Source of the DNA: Crambe crambe | Lineage: Eukaryota > Porifera > Demospongiae > Poecilosclerida > Crambeidae | Direction of reading: 5' to 3' | Assembly (NCBI GenBank): GCA_963924555.1 | Contig: OZ004585.1 | Coordinates: 2,059,488-2,123,487 of the forward strand | DNA: 64,000 nt | Shown: positions 11,227 to 22,424 of the stretch, in pieces | Position numbering within the stretch: position 1 is the first letter of the stretch | How the letters are laid out: the number at the start of each line of letters is the position of its first letter | Position numbers and translations under genes: made by a program | Notes under the pieces: model-generated | Database searches by the model: none | The model's input: only the letters and a program-made list of their open reading frames with translations | What the model was told of the DNA's origin: nothing

Positions 11227-13029
11227 ATGTATGTAGCAATATTTCTACTTGGTATTACGGTTGCTAGCATATCCACAGAAGACTACAATACCTGTTGTTC
11301 AGATAATATTCAGTGCAATGCTTATGGTGATGTTTTCTTATCCAATGACTCTGGAATGGAGTGTCCTCCAGGACTCTTTTGTAACAACAGGACATGTAAG
11401 TGTGCTGACTATCATTATCCTTATGACAGCATCAAGTGTGATGAAGAAAAGGGCACTTCTGCTCTCTTGGATTGCTACTGTGCCACATTTGATGACAGCA
11501 AGAATGTAACTCAAGTTGGTGCATGCATGTACAACTGTAATAAGAATAAGAAAGGTGTTGATAATGTGTATGACTCCCTTACACGAAATGACTCGATGAT
11601 AACATGCTCATCATTCAACAGAGCTGGAGCACTATGTGGAAGATGTCTGCCTGAACATTATCCCTTGGCATACTCTTTTAACTTGACCTGTATCAAATGT
11701 CCACATGTTGGCTGGAACTGGGGTAGGTACATCATGGCAGCTTATCTCCCACTAACACTGTTCTGCTTCTTTGTTTTATTCTTTGAAATCAATGCTGTTA
11801 CTAGTCACTTGCATCCAGTCATCTGGTGCAGCCAGGCAATTTCATGGTCAGCTGAGTCGCGAATGCTGTTCTTACATACAAGTTTGCAAAAATGCCCTAT
11901 ATATATAATAATCATAAAGATAGTGTTTTCACTTTATGGGGTATGGAACTTTGATTTCTTTAGGGTATTTTACTCAGACATCTGTCTTGGAATAGGTATT
12001 CTCCCCACTCTAGCTTTGGACTATGTCATTGCTGTGTACCCTCTCCTCCTCATGGCTATCACCTATCATCTTGTAAAATTGTATGACAAGAACTACAGAG
12101 TCATCGTTATCATGTGGAAGCCATTTCGAGCATTATTTTTCCTTTTCAAGAAAAACTTTGATGTTCGAACGTCCATGATTGACTCATGTGTTACTTTCTT
12201 TTATTTATCCAGTGTCAAATTTCTCAGTGTGACATTTGACTTGCTTGTCCCAACACCAGTATACGAACTCCACCAGGATGGCTACAACTACACTCTTGGA
12301 CTGTACTATTCAGGGGACATTGAATACTTTGGCAAAGAACATATCACATATGCTATCTTGGCCATAATTGTGATAATAGTCTTTGTTGTCTTACCACTCA
12401 CTGTTCTTGCTCTTTATCCTTTTGCTTTCTTCCAGAAATTCCTGAATTGCATTCCTATTCGCTGGCACATCTTACACACCTTTATGGATGCCTTTCAAGG
12501 TGTCTATAAAGATGGGACAGAACCAGGCACTAGAGATTGTCGATGGTTTGCAGCTGTCTTCTTCTTGGTACGAGTGATCAGTTTTGTTGTTTATTCTTTT
12601 GCTCACAATATCATCTTCCACTATCTTGCTGCTGTCATTCTCTTACTCCTAGTTTTGCTGATAGTTAACATGCAACCTTTCAAAGCTCCAGTTGCTCATT
12701 ACTCAAAGATCAATGCCACTTTTTTCTCAATCCTTATCATTATATACATTGTTGTATGTGGTTTGGATGTAGCAAGCATCAAAGTTCAACAATTTCTTCA
12801 AGTTTTCTATGTCCTTTTAATTTTTGCTGGTATCATTCCTCTTCTCTACACATTGCTATTGATTCTCTACTCGATCTACTCACATAGTGGATTAGGATCA
12901 AGGCTTGCTAGTAGGATCAGATCCAGAAAAAGAGGCTATGAGTTGATAAATGGAGAGGAATCATGTGACTCTATGGTTTATGTACGTGATTATCATTCAA
13001 GTGGTAGTTTGGCAACATTTTCACAATAA
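11227..13029 (+). CDS. Cys-rich ectodomain polytopic membrane protein (family copy B)
   Basis: This intact 600-residue member has the architecture described for the copy at 2476. The N-terminus has diverged (MYVAIFLLGI... and an STEDYNTCCSDN stretch), but CPPGLFC, CDEEK, GALCGRC and CIKCPH are kept. Variable positions cluster after WCSQ (AISWSAESRMLFLH) and in span 5 (HITYAILAIIVIIVFVV). The tail is shorter by four residues (GYELINGEESCDS). AATAAA overlaps the stop. It is the only intact member whose 5' flank lacks the shared promoter block, so its expression may differ. Confidence 0.92.
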   Translation: MYVAIFLLGITVASISTEDYNTCCSDNIQCNAYGDVFLSNDSGMECPPGLFCNNRTCKCADYHYPYDSIKCDEEKGTSALLDCYCATFDDSKNVTQVGACMYNCNKNKKGVDNVYDSLTRNDSMITCSSFNRAGALCGRCLPEHYPLAYSFNLTCIKCPHVGWNWGRYIMAAYLPLTLFCFFVLFFEINAVTSHLHPVIWCSQAISWSAESRMLFLHTSLQKCPIYIIIIKIVFSLYGVWNFDFFRVFYSDICLGIGILPTLALDYVIAVYPLLLMAITYHLVKLYDKNYRVIVIMWKPFRALFFLFKKNFDVRTSMIDSCVTFFYLSSVKFLSVTFDLLVPTPVYELHQDGYNYTLGLYYSGDIEYFGKEHITYAILAIIVIIVFVVLPLTVLALYPFAFFQKFLNCIPIRWHILHTFMDAFQGVYKDGTEPGTRDCRWFAAVFFLVRVISFVVYSFAHNIIFHYLAAVILLLLVLLIVNMQPFKAPVAHYSKINATFFSILIIIYIVVCGLDVASIKVQQFLQVFYVLLIFAGIIPLLYTLLLILYSIYSHSGLGSRLASRIRSRKRGYELINGEESCDSMVYVRDYHSSGSLATFSQ

Positions 13030-13417
13030 AGGAATTGTGTGTGTACTAAACTTTATTCAGTAGATGGTATATTGCTCTTTAGCTCTTTGTTATCATAATA
13101 ATTAGACTTTAGATAATGATCATAATAATGATTCTGTGTGCACATGCATGATGACTTGGCTTATTCTGCCGTTCTGCTGTTTCAGCTTCCATTGATTCCT
13201 TGGATTCATGGTTCCAGATACAATCTCTAAGTTGATTAGTGTAATCACACTATCATGCACACATTAAATTACTTAGCTATCTATATCACATATTCTATTA
13301 TGATACAAGTGAACACAAAGAATGTTAAGTACATGCACGTTCTTACATAAGTGAGCACGTGCCCCTTATCTTGCCAACACTTTTAATTGAATCATCATGA
13401 CTTGCTTGTTCCAGAGA
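13030..13417. other. Duplicated 3' flank of copy B
   Basis: Nearly the same sequence as 4285-4680: polyadenylation region, CATGCATGATGACTTGGCTT and GTTAAGTACATGCACGTTCT. No gene is seen. Confidence 0.6.
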
Positions 13418-13419
13418 TA

Positions 13420-13926
13420 CCTTAAGGTGACTATTATTAACGGGGTCAAAATTTAGCGATCTTGCATTTCATGGGTACTAAATTTAGCAATTTTTGTGAA
13501 TAAAAGAATGTGTGAACTACAATACACATGGAGACCTACAATACAAGAAAGCCCTGGTGAAGTATGAGGAGCTTGTTACCAAGTTCTACAAGGAGCCTGA
13601 AGATGGGAAGTTTGAAGATGTAACTGATGAAGGTCTTGAAGGAATGAAGAAAATACAGATGAAGAAGAAGAAGAGCAAGATCAATGAAGTGCTGCACTAG
13701 TGAAGAGAAAGTACAGAGAAGAGGGCAATACTAGCCAGCTGTGGGAAGCTTGCCATGTTGTGAAAATTCTGTTTGTTAATTGTACTAATATTCATAGTTG
13801 TTTGTAATGATATTCATAGTTACTTTGTGTTGTAATCTTTTATTAGCGGGTACAAATATTAACGATTATTAAAAAATCGCTAAAATTCGCTAAAATTAGT
13901 ACCCTTTTTTAATAGTCACCTTAAGG
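13420..13926. mobile_element. CCTTAAGG TIR element with TA target duplication
   Basis: The 507-bp insert starts CCTTAAGGTGACTATTA and ends TAATAGTCACCTTAAGG, flanked by TA (13418-13419 and 13927-13928). The paralogous flank at about 4675 reads GAGATACTGCTGG without it, which is an empty site. Inner sub-terminal repeats (GGTACTAAATTTAGC / GCTAAAATTAGTACC) extend the arms. TA duplication and TIRs fit a Tc1/mariner/pogo-type non-autonomous element. Confidence 0.82.
13512..13700 (+). CDS. Short lysine/glutamate-rich frame inside the TA-flanked element
   Basis: The 62-codon frame includes KYEELVTKFYKEPEDGKFED and ends in KKKKSKINEVLH. It is charged, predicted helical, and higher in GC than the flanks, so it looks like a captured or residual exon rather than chance. 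No family was recognised. A complete small protein is possible but unproven. Confidence 0.3.
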   Translation: MNYNTHGDLQYKKALVKYEELVTKFYKEPEDGKFEDVTDEGLEGMKKIQMKKKKSKINEVLH

Positions 13927-14398
13927 TACTGCTGGTTCAATAATTCCATGGGTTTTCATAGGTTGGATGTGTTCCATGGGTTCCAATGGTTCTGTAGGTT
14001 CTGCTGTTTCCACTCCACATGTCCTGACTAGCACTATAGCTACAAGCTATTTCAACTTCCCTAAGAGATCACTGCCTTCAAGACCACTTATTCAGAAGTT
14101 GTTCCAGGCCCATAGGGGCAGGTTTTACTGTACATGTTGATGATTAAATACAACATGCAGCCATAATTAGCTGTTTGTAAATATACACTTTCATAATTGC
14201 ACTCATAGTTTATAATTGCACTCCTGGTGCAGACTAGCCATAGTAACACCGTTTCTGAAGTTCAAAGATGGTAAGCTAGCTTCAGTAGGCCACCTGGTAT
14301 GCTTTTGTATGTATTTTGTGTCAAGCATTACAGGTTCACATTAACAGCTTCCTACATGCAGCTGCCTGGCTGATACAAGTAATCTACAACTTGATTAA

Positions 14399-14567
14399 TA
14401 GGCAATCACATGCTTTTTCTTGCAATTTGGGTATAATTCCATTCGAAACTATAAAATTACACACTGTCTAACTTTGCACTCAGCTTTACCTCATGCAATT
14501 ACCTAGCCAGTTTCTCATGCAATTATATCCAAATTGCACTCAAAAGCATGTGATTACCTATACAAAT
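14399..14567. repeat. Foldback with AATCACATGCTTTT arms
   Basis: TAGGCAATCACATGC... near 14399 pairs with GCATGTGATTACCTA near 14553, and the inner CAATTTGGGTATAATT pairs with AATTATATCCAAATTG. A related copy lies at 29030-29142, also upstream of a family gene. It is probably a small MITE duplicated with the gene unit. Confidence 0.6.
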
Positions 14568-14735
14568 TAAAGTGTGTACTAAATTGTCCCAATACACACA
14601 AAAATACTAAACATCGTGTGTATTGGGACAAAATGGTGTGCAATAAGCACTTTCATTTTTAGAGTGTAGAGAATCATTAGCTAAGTGACAACACGAAGAG
14701 AAATCTGCATTTGTCATTGCTTATAGCTAGCTCTC

Positions 14736-16270
14736 ATGTACATGGCTATATTATTGTTACTTGGTTATATGGTTGCTGCTGCATGCACAGAAGACTACAG
14801 TCAAAGTTGTTCTGATTGGAATATTCAACAAAAATTAATGCTTACAGTGATGGTTTATTTCCGAATAGAGTGTCCTCCGGGACTCTTTTGTAACAACAGG
14901 ACATGTAAGTGTGCTCATTATCATTATCCTTATGGTAGCATCAAGTGTGATGAAGAAAAGGGCACTTCTGCTATCTTGGATTGCTATTGTGCCACATTTG
15001 ATGACAGCAAGAATGTAACTCAAGTTGGTGCATGCATGTACAACTGTAATAATAATAAGAATGGTGTTGATAATGTGTATAACTCCCTTACACGAAATGA
15101 CTCAATAACATGCTCATCACTCAACAGAGCTGGAGCACTATGTGGAAGATGTCTGCCTGAATACTATCTCTTGGCATACGTACTCTTTTAACTTGACTTG
15201 TATCAAATGTCCACATGTTGGCTGGAACTGGGGTAGGTACATCATGGCAGCTTATCTCCCACTAATCCTGTTCTGTTTTTTTTGTCTTATTCTTCCAAAT
15301 CAATATTGTTTCTAGTCACTTACATCCAGTTATCTGGTGCAGTCAGACTCTCTCACATAATGGCTAGCAAAAACACCCATTGATGATCGTAAAGATGCAT
15401 GACATTGTCACTTTATGGAGTATGGAACTTTGATTTCTTTAGGATAGTTTACTCTGATATTTGTCTTGGAATAAGGTATTCTCCCCACTCTAGCTTTGGA
15501 CTATGTCATTGCTGTGTACCCTCTCCTCCTCATGGCTATCACCTACCTATTCGTAAACCTGTATGACAATAAGAACTATAGAGTCATTGTTATCATATGG
15601 AAGCCATTTTGAGCAGTATTTTCCCTTTTCAAGAAAAACTTTGATGTCCAAACGTCCATGATTGACTCAAGCATTACTATTTATCAAGTGTCAAATTTCT
15701 CATTGTGATATTTGACTTAATTGTCCCAACACCATGTATATGAACTCCACCATGATGGCTACAACTACACTTTTGGACTGTACTATTCAGGTGATATCGA
15801 ATACTTTGGCAAAGAACATTTGCCTTATGCTATTCTGGCCATAATTGTGTCAATACTCTTTGTCTTACACCACAAAATAATTCGTACCAAGAAGAAGACA
15901 GCTGCAAACCATCGACAATCTCTATAGTGCCTGTTTCTGTGCCATCATTATAAATGCCTTGAAAGGAGTCCATAAAGGTGTGCAAGATGTGCCAGCAAAC
16001 AGGAATGCAATTCAGGAACTTATGGAAGAAAGCAAAAGGATAGAGAGCAAGAACAGCTAGTGACTGGCACCAATTTCTTCAGGTTTTCTATGTACTTTGA
16101 ATTTTTGCTGCACTTGTTCCTCTTCTCTACACATTATTCTTCACTGGATCTACTCACATAGTGGATTAAGGTCGTGGCTTGCTAGATTCAGGAGAAGAGG
16201 CTACGACTTGATAAGTGGAAATGGAGAAGAATTATGTGACTCCATTGCTCATGTACGTGATCATCATTGA
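14736..16270 (+). pseudogene. Near full-length broken family copy with internal inversion
   Basis: The promoter block and ATG are conserved. The first 151 codons are open, through GALCGRC, although the segment before ECPPG is altered. A four-base GTAC duplication near 15180 breaks the frame; more indels and an in-frame TGA (ATTTTGAGC near 15609) follow. 15868-16067 is inverted relative to intact genes: minus-strand reading restores the GTRDCRWFAAVFF region. The membrane segment that should follow is deleted. The distal tail (GYDLIS) and an AATAAA at 16326-16331 remain. Its rearrangement matches that at 501-687. Confidence 0.92.
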
Positions 16271-16409
16271 AGTGGCAATTTGGTCAATTTCCCACAATAA
16301 TGGAATTGTGTGTATTTGTGTGTGAAATAAACTTTATTCAGTATACATAGTTAGCTCTTTGTTATTATAATTCTTCTTGTGGTTTGATAAATTATTAATA
16401 GTGTGACTA

Positions 16410-16815
16410 TGGACCCGTGGAACCCATGCATGGAACCAGTGGAGCCCATGGAACCCATGGAACCAGTGGTACCAGCTCAGTGGAACCTGGACCCGTGGAA
16501 CCTATGGCATCAGTGGAACCCATGGAACCAGTGGAGCCCACATGGAACTAGTGGAGCCCATAACCAGTGGAACCCATGAAACCAGTGAACCAGTGGAGCC
16601 CGTGGAACCAGTGGTACCAGCTCAGTGGAACCTGGACCTGTGGAACCTATGAAATCAGTGGAACCCATGGAACCAGTGGAGCCATGGAACCAGCGGTGGA
16701 GCCCATGGAACCAGTGGAAACCAGGAACCAGCTGAGTGGAACCCATGGAACCAGTGGAACCCATGGAACTAGCAGAAAACCAGCAGAAGCCACAGAAGAT
16801 CTGGAAGCCATGTAG
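16410..16815. repeat. 18-bp minisatellite, second array
   Basis: The same GTGGAACCC/ATGGAACCA units as at 1195-2090, about 0.4 kb, including TACCAGCTCAGTGGAACCT higher-order blocks and the common CTGGAAGCCATGTAGTACTC tail. It ends about 400 bp before the gene at 17213. Confidence 0.92.
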
Positions 16816-17066
16816 TACTCCACCATGTCCTAACATGCTATTCCAACCTCCCTAAGAGATTACAGAAAGGTGGGCACAGTAAGCAGGTTTCACTGCAAAT
16901 GTTGACAATAACTAAAAATGACATGCAGCTATTTTTGTATGATAACAAAATATGTACTCATAAATGTAAATATTGAAACCAAAGCTTATAGTTGCTGTAA
17001 GTCCAACTGGCTAGCAACACATAATTAAACGGTAAAATTAAAGTGTGTAGCTACTGCACACTTAAT

Positions 17067-17190
17067 CGTCTCAATACACACACTAAAAAACTAAACAGTG
17101 TGTGCATTGGGACAGCAATAAACACTTTCATTTTTAGAGTGTAGAGAATTATTGGCCGAGTGAGAACACGAAGAGGAATCTGCAATTGTT
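17067..17190 (+). promoter_or_regulatory. Conserved dyad and AACACGAAGAG box
   Basis: The dyad arms CGTCTCAATACACACA (17067-17082) and TGTGTGCATTGGGACA (17099-17114) and GAGAACACGAAGAGGAATCT (about 17163) precede the 17213 start in the same spacing as upstream of 2476. Confidence 0.5.
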
Positions 17191-17212
17191 TCATTGCTTA
17201 TAGCTAGCTCTA

Positions 17213-18997
17213 ATGTACATGGCTATATTATTGTTACTTGGTTATATGGTTGCTGTTGCTTGCACAGAAGACTACGGTCAAAGTTGTTCTGATTTGAATG
17301 CTTACAGCAATGGTTTTGACTCTGGAATGGAGTGTCCTCCAGGACTCTTTTGTAACAACAGGACATGTAAGTGTGCTCACTATCATTATCCTTATGACAG
17401 CATCAAGTGTGATGAAGAAAAGGGCACTTCTGCTCTCTTGGATTGCTATTGTGCCACATTTGATAACAGCAAGAATATAACGCAAGTTGGTGCATGCATA
17501 TATAACTGCAATAATAATATGAGTGGTGTTGATAATGTGTATGACTCCCTTACACAAAATGACTCGATAATAACATGCTCATCATTCAACAGAGCTGGAG
17601 CACTATGTGGAAGATGTCTGCCTGAATACTATCCCTTGGCATACTCTTTTAACTTGACTTGTGTCAAATGTCCACATGTTGGTTGGAACTGGAGTAGGTA
17701 CATCATGGCAGCTTATCTCCCACTAACACTGTTCTGTTTCTTTGTTTTATTCTTTGAAATCAATGCTGTTACTAGTCACTTGCATCCAGTCATCTGGTGC
17801 AGCCAGGTGATTTCAATATCAGCACTGTCACGAATGCTGTTCTTACATTCAAGTTTTCAAAAATATATAATAACTATAAAGATATTGCTTTCACTCTATG
17901 GAGTATGGAACTTTGATTTCTTCAGGATATTTTACTCTGATATCTGTCTTGGGATAGGTTTTCTCCCCACCCTAGCTTTGGACTATGTCATTGCTGTGTA
18001 CCCTCTCCTCCTCATGGCTATCACCTACCTACTTGTAAAACTGTATGACAAGAACTACCGAGTCATCGTTATCATGTGGAAGCCATTTCGAACATTATTT
18101 TTCCTTTTCAAGAAAAACTTTGATGTCCAAACGTCCATGATTGACTCATGTGTTACTTTCTTTTATTTATCCAGTGTCAAATTTCTCAGTGTGACATTTG
18201 ACTTGCTTGTCCCCACACCAGTATACGAACTCCACCAGGATGGCTACAACTACACTTTTGGACTGTACTATTCAGGGGACATTGAATACTTTGGCAAAGA
18301 ACATCTCCCCTATGCTATCTTGGCCATAATTGTGTCAATAGTCTTTGTTGTCTTACCACTCACTGTTCTTGCTCTTTATCCTTTTGCTTTCTTCCAGAAA
18401 TTCCTGAATTGCATTCCTGTTCGCTGGCACATCTTACACACCTTTATGGATGCCTTTCAAGGTGTCTATAAAGATGGGACAGAACCAGGCACTAGAGATT
18501 GTCGATGGTTTGCAGCTGTCTTCTTCTTGGTACGAATGATCGGTTTTGTTGTTTATGCTTTTGCTCACAATATCATCTTCTTCTATCTTGCTGCTGTTGT
18601 TGTCTTACTTCTAGTTTTGCTGATAGTTAACGTGCAACCTTTCAAAGCTCCAGTTGCTCATTATTCAAAGATCAATGCCACTTTTTTCTCACTCCTTATC
18701 TTTCTATACATTGTTGTATGTGGTAAGGGTGTAGCAGATATCAAAGTTCAACAATTTATTCAAGTTTTTAATGTACTTTTAATTTTTGCTGTCATCATCC
18801 CACTTCTCTACACATTGCTATTGATTCTTTACTGGATCTGCTCGCGTAGTGGATTAGGATCAAGGCTTGCTAGTAGAATCAGATCCAGGAGAAGAGGCTA
18901 CGAGTTAATAAATGAAAATGGAGGGGATTCATGTGACTCTATGGCTCATGCACGTGATCATCATTCAAGTGGTAGTTTGATAACATTTTCACAATAA
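17213..18997 (+). CDS. Cys-rich ectodomain polytopic membrane protein (family copy C)
   Basis: Intact, 594 residues. It differs from the 2476 copy by a shorter variable N-terminal stretch (SCSDLNAYSNGFDSGMECPPG), loss of about four residues between spans 1 and 2 (FQKYIITIKILLSL), and scattered substitutions in span 7 (LAAVVVLLLVLLIV). All framework cysteines of the CPPG and GALCGRC modules are present. The N-terminus is nearly identical to that of the 22425 copy, while the region after WCSQ differs, suggesting mosaic exchange between copies. AATAAA overlaps the stop. Confidence 0.93.
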   Translation: MYMAILLLLGYMVAVACTEDYGQSCSDLNAYSNGFDSGMECPPGLFCNNRTCKCAHYHYPYDSIKCDEEKGTSALLDCYCATFDNSKNITQVGACIYNCNNNMSGVDNVYDSLTQNDSIITCSSFNRAGALCGRCLPEYYPLAYSFNLTCVKCPHVGWNWSRYIMAAYLPLTLFCFFVLFFEINAVTSHLHPVIWCSQVISISALSRMLFLHSSFQKYIITIKILLSLYGVWNFDFFRIFYSDICLGIGFLPTLALDYVIAVYPLLLMAITYLLVKLYDKNYRVIVIMWKPFRTLFFLFKKNFDVQTSMIDSCVTFFYLSSVKFLSVTFDLLVPTPVYELHQDGYNYTFGLYYSGDIEYFGKEHLPYAILAIIVSIVFVVLPLTVLALYPFAFFQKFLNCIPVRWHILHTFMDAFQGVYKDGTEPGTRDCRWFAAVFFLVRMIGFVVYAFAHNIIFFYLAAVVVLLLVLLIVNVQPFKAPVAHYSKINATFFSLLIFLYIVVCGKGVADIKVQQFIQVFNVLLIFAVIIPLLYTLLLILYWICSRSGLGSRLASRIRSRRRGYELINENGGDSCDSMAHARDHHSSGSLITFSQ

Positions 18998-19769
18998 AGG
19001 AATTGTGTGTGTGTGTACTAAACTTTATTCAGTAGATGGTATATTGCTCTTTAGCTCTTTGTTTTCATAATAATTAGACTTTAAATAATTCGCGTGCACA
19101 TGCATGATGACTAGGCTTATTCTGCCATTCTGCTGTTTCAGCTTCCATTGATTCCTTAATTGGATTCATGGTTCCAGATACAATCTCTAAGTTGATTAGT
19201 GTAATCACACTATCATGCACACATTAAATTACTTAGCTACGTATATTACATATTCTATTATGGTACAAGTGAACGCAAAGGATGTTAAGTACATGCACGT
19301 TCTTATGTAAGTGGGCACGTGCCTTGGTTCCATATATACTGCTGGTTCAATAATTCCATGGGTTTTCATAGGTTGGATGTGTTCCATGGGTTCCACTGGT
19401 TCTGTAGGTTCTGCTGTTTCCACTCCACATGTCCTGACTAGCACTATACGTAGCTACCAGCTATTTCAACATCACCGTCTTTAATACCACTTGTTTGGAA
19501 GTTATTCCAGGCCCATAGGGGCAGGTTTCACTGTACATGTTGATGATTAAATACAACATACAGCCATGATTAGCTATGTTTATATGATAATGAAAATATG
19601 CACTTAGGTTTCAGTATGCTATGTTTATGTAACATTCTGAAACTAAAGCTTAGTTGCTATAATAACGACTACATGTAATAATAAATCAACTGGCAATTAG
19701 AAAGTCATTAGCAAAGTGAGAGCACTAAGAGAATCTGAAATTGTCATTAGCTACTTAGAGCTAGTGCTC
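18998..19769. other. Duplicated 3' flank of copy C
   Basis: Same order of elements as 4285-5357 without the MITE: short reverse-oriented minisatellite remnant (CCATGGGTTCCACTGGTTCT near 19384), CCCATAGGGGCAGGTTTCAC, then a family promoter block. No gene is seen. Confidence 0.6.
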
Positions 19770-19903
19770 ATGTACATGGCTTATTATCCTTATGACATCA
19801 TCAAATGTGATGAAGAAAAGAGCATGCACTTCTGATATTTTGGATTGCTACTGTGCCACATTTGATGACAGCAAGAATGCAACTCAAGTTGGTGCATGCA
19901 TAA
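19770..19903 (+). pseudogene. Short truncated 5' fragment of family gene
   Basis: It begins ATGTACATGGC, then jumps directly to TATTATCCTTATGACATCA, so the signal-to-CPPG part is deleted. It ends at the GCATGCATAATCAGAGA junction shared with 5693 and 55350. Confidence 0.85.
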
Positions 19904-20960
19904 TCAGAGAGTACGACAAAGTGGGGATGTCACGGACAGCCCCATTGGACTATTTTCTTTCATAATTCCATAATACTTCCCTCCTACAGTTAACTTGAAG
20001 ACAGAACACCTTCAATGTGCTAGGACTCAAGTATGAAGAGCAGGGATAAAGCAGTATCATTTTACAATGACTTCACTGTTTTCATCTGGTTATCATCATC
20101 ATCATCATCGTCGTCATCATCGTCATCATCATCATCAAACAACTTATTTCAGAAATGGTTCATTCAAATGCTATAATTTTTATACCGCACTACTCAAAAT
20201 CGACTGCGCTTTACCTTTAACTCGACATGTTCCAAAAATAGCACGTCATTTTCCAACTTACTAGCTTTCGACCTACAATTACAATGTGCATGGCAGACAT
20301 TTTTATGCCCTGCCCCAGTAAGGTAAAGTGGGGTAACTTGGGACACTGAAGTTAGATTTCAATCTTGCTTCAAGATTACTAAGAGTTTCAAGATCTTATT
20401 TTGCACACATAAACATCTATATATGCTTTGTCTCTCTTTGAAGCCAATCTAGAGTGCTTTTGTTAATCTGTTGGTAATAAGCAGCCCGAACACGCTGCTA
20501 ATTTTACAAGACTGAAAGAAAAAAATTTCTTAAACTTCAAGCTTATTTACCTGATTTATCAATATTCTATTCACTGAAATAATACTGTATAATGATCTCT
20601 GTGTTTTAAAGGAGTGATCAGTGCATAGCATGCTGTTTAAGCTTCGTCAAAATCGCATGGACATGCAGTGTCCCAAGTTATCCTTAAAGGGGATTTCTGC
20701 ATACTACACATTGGCAAACTGTAGCCAATTGATTAATAAGCCACACCCATCATCTTCAGCTCAGCCTGGGACTAGAAAGTTGCTCTATCTCTTGCAACTT
20801 AAAGCTTGTTTATAGCTAAAGCGGTTGCAGAAATATCATTTGTAGTAAGAGTGTCCCTAGTTACCTTAGACGTGATACCTGACTGGTGAATCTGTCATCA
20901 TGCTGTCATTAGCTTTCTCTCTTGATGTTGGTCTCTCGATGTTCAGAGTGTAAACCCTTG
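19904..20960. repeat. Dispersed block W, copy 2
   Basis: Matches 5694-6240 and 55351-56730. It contains an (ATC/GTC)n tract (20092-20137) and the uninterrupted GGGATAAAGCAG (20044-20055) that serves as empty site for the MITE at 55509. It also has the GTGTCCCAAGTTATCC part in the orientation of the 56.4-kb copy. No coding frame is supported. Confidence 0.7.
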
Positions 20961-21275
20961 ATGCAACAGTAGCTATATCATATCAGTAAAGGTTAAAAAA
21001 AATTAGGTCAATGGCAATCTTATTACTGAGCATTAGTACTTCCAAATCAGATTCATTTCAGTTCATACAATATTATGATGAACTTTAACTTGGATAGCAG
21101 GATCACAGCATCCAGTTGCCTATAAAGAGCATTACATCAAAAAGGTGATGAACAAGTAATGGAAAAATATTTCGGCTCATACGAAACTTCCAATGAATTA
21201 CATAGCTAGAATAGCAGGAGCACACCATCCAGTTACCAATAATAAATAATAGAACATTACATTGATGAACAAGAA

Positions 21276-21547
21276 AAGGAATGGCTGTGTGTGGTTCAGC
21301 AACAAGAGAGTGAACTTCAGTCAAGTAACCCCTTACCCATCACCAATATTACCAAACTACGAGCTAACTATTCCTATTAAGTATTTCACTCCCTTTATAT
21401 CTCATCTTAGCCTATTATGGGAGTGAAGTAGGAATATATAGTTAGCTTGTAGTTTGATAATATTGGTGATGGGTAGCTAAGGGGTTACTTGACTGAAGTT
21501 CACTCGCTTGTAGCTGAATTCTTTGAACCGCACACAGCCATCTTTAT
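21276..21547. mobile_element. Long hairpin foldback element
   Basis: Arms of about 120 bp (left containing GAACTTCAGTCAAGTAACCC, right GGGGTTACTTGACTGAAGTT) are close inverse copies around a spacer of roughly 15 bp; outer parts GGCTGTGTGTGGTTC and GAACCGCACACAGCC extend the pairing. A half-copy is near 10694. It is non-coding, probably a MITE. Confidence 0.75.
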
Positions 21548-21699
21548 TCTTTTATTCATATGTATTATGACTGCAGCATCATATCAAATCAATTAAGCCA
21601 TATGATTCCAAAATCTAGTTAGGTTATGTCAATAAAATATGTACTTTGACTGCAGCATCATATCATCCAAGCCTGGTTACATTAGTTTTATAATAGTAA

Positions 21700-21975
21700 C
21701 CCATGGAATTGGTATAGAGCCAGTGGAACAAGACCCATGCATGGAACTAGTGGTACCAGCTTGATGGAACCCATGCATAGAACCAGTGGAGTCCGTGGAA
21801 CCCATGGAACCAGAGGAATCCATGGAACCAGTGGAACCAGTGGAATCCATGGAACCCATGGAACCAGTGGAATCCATGGAACCAGTGGAACTCGTGGAAC
21901 CCATGGAACCAGTGGAACCCATGGAAATAGCAGAAAACCAGCAGAAGCCATGAAAAATCTGGAAGCCATGTAGCT
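21700..21975. repeat. 18-bp minisatellite, third array
   Basis: Units of ATGGAACCA/GTGGAACCC type with more ATCCATGGA variants; ends with the shared CTGGAAGCCATGTAG tail, 450 bp upstream of the gene at 22425. Confidence 0.9.
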
Positions 21976-22217
21976 AGTACTCCACCATGTCCTAACAGCT
22001 ATTTTAACCTCCCTAAGAGATTACAGATCTTCAAGACCACTTGTTCCTGGTGTATAGGTGGGCACAGTAAGCAGGTTTCATGCATGTTGATGAATGACAA
22101 TAATTAAAAATAACATGCAGCCATAATTAGCTATGTTTGTATGATAACAATAAATGTTAAATATTGAAACCAAAGCTTATAGTTGCTGTAATAACAACCA
22201 AGTCCAACTGGCTAGCA

Positions 22218-22395
22218 AGATTTCTTTTCGTGTTCTCACTTAGCTAATGATTCTCTATATACACTCTAAAAATGGAAGTGTTTATTGCACACCATTTCGT
22301 CCCAATGCACACACTGTTTAGTTTTTTCATGTGTGTATCGAGACAATTAAGTGTGCAGTAGCTACACACTTTAATTTTACAGTTTAATTATGTGT
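22218..22395 (-). promoter_or_regulatory. Inverted promoter block upstream of copy D
   Basis: The 178-bp segment that in the other units runs from ACACATAATTAAAC to AAGAGAAATCT is present here as its exact reverse complement (AGATTTCTTTTCG ... GTTTAATTATGTGT). The bases on either side (GGCTAGCA left, GCAATC right) are in normal order. The dyad and the AACACGAAGAGAA box therefore point away from the gene at 22425. Confidence 0.88.
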
Positions 22396-22424
22396 GCAAT
22401 CTTCATTGCTTATAGCTAGCTCTC

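Noticed and set aside
20067-20264. His-rich frame (also 55748-55999)
   Set aside because: Produced by an (ATC)n microsatellite.
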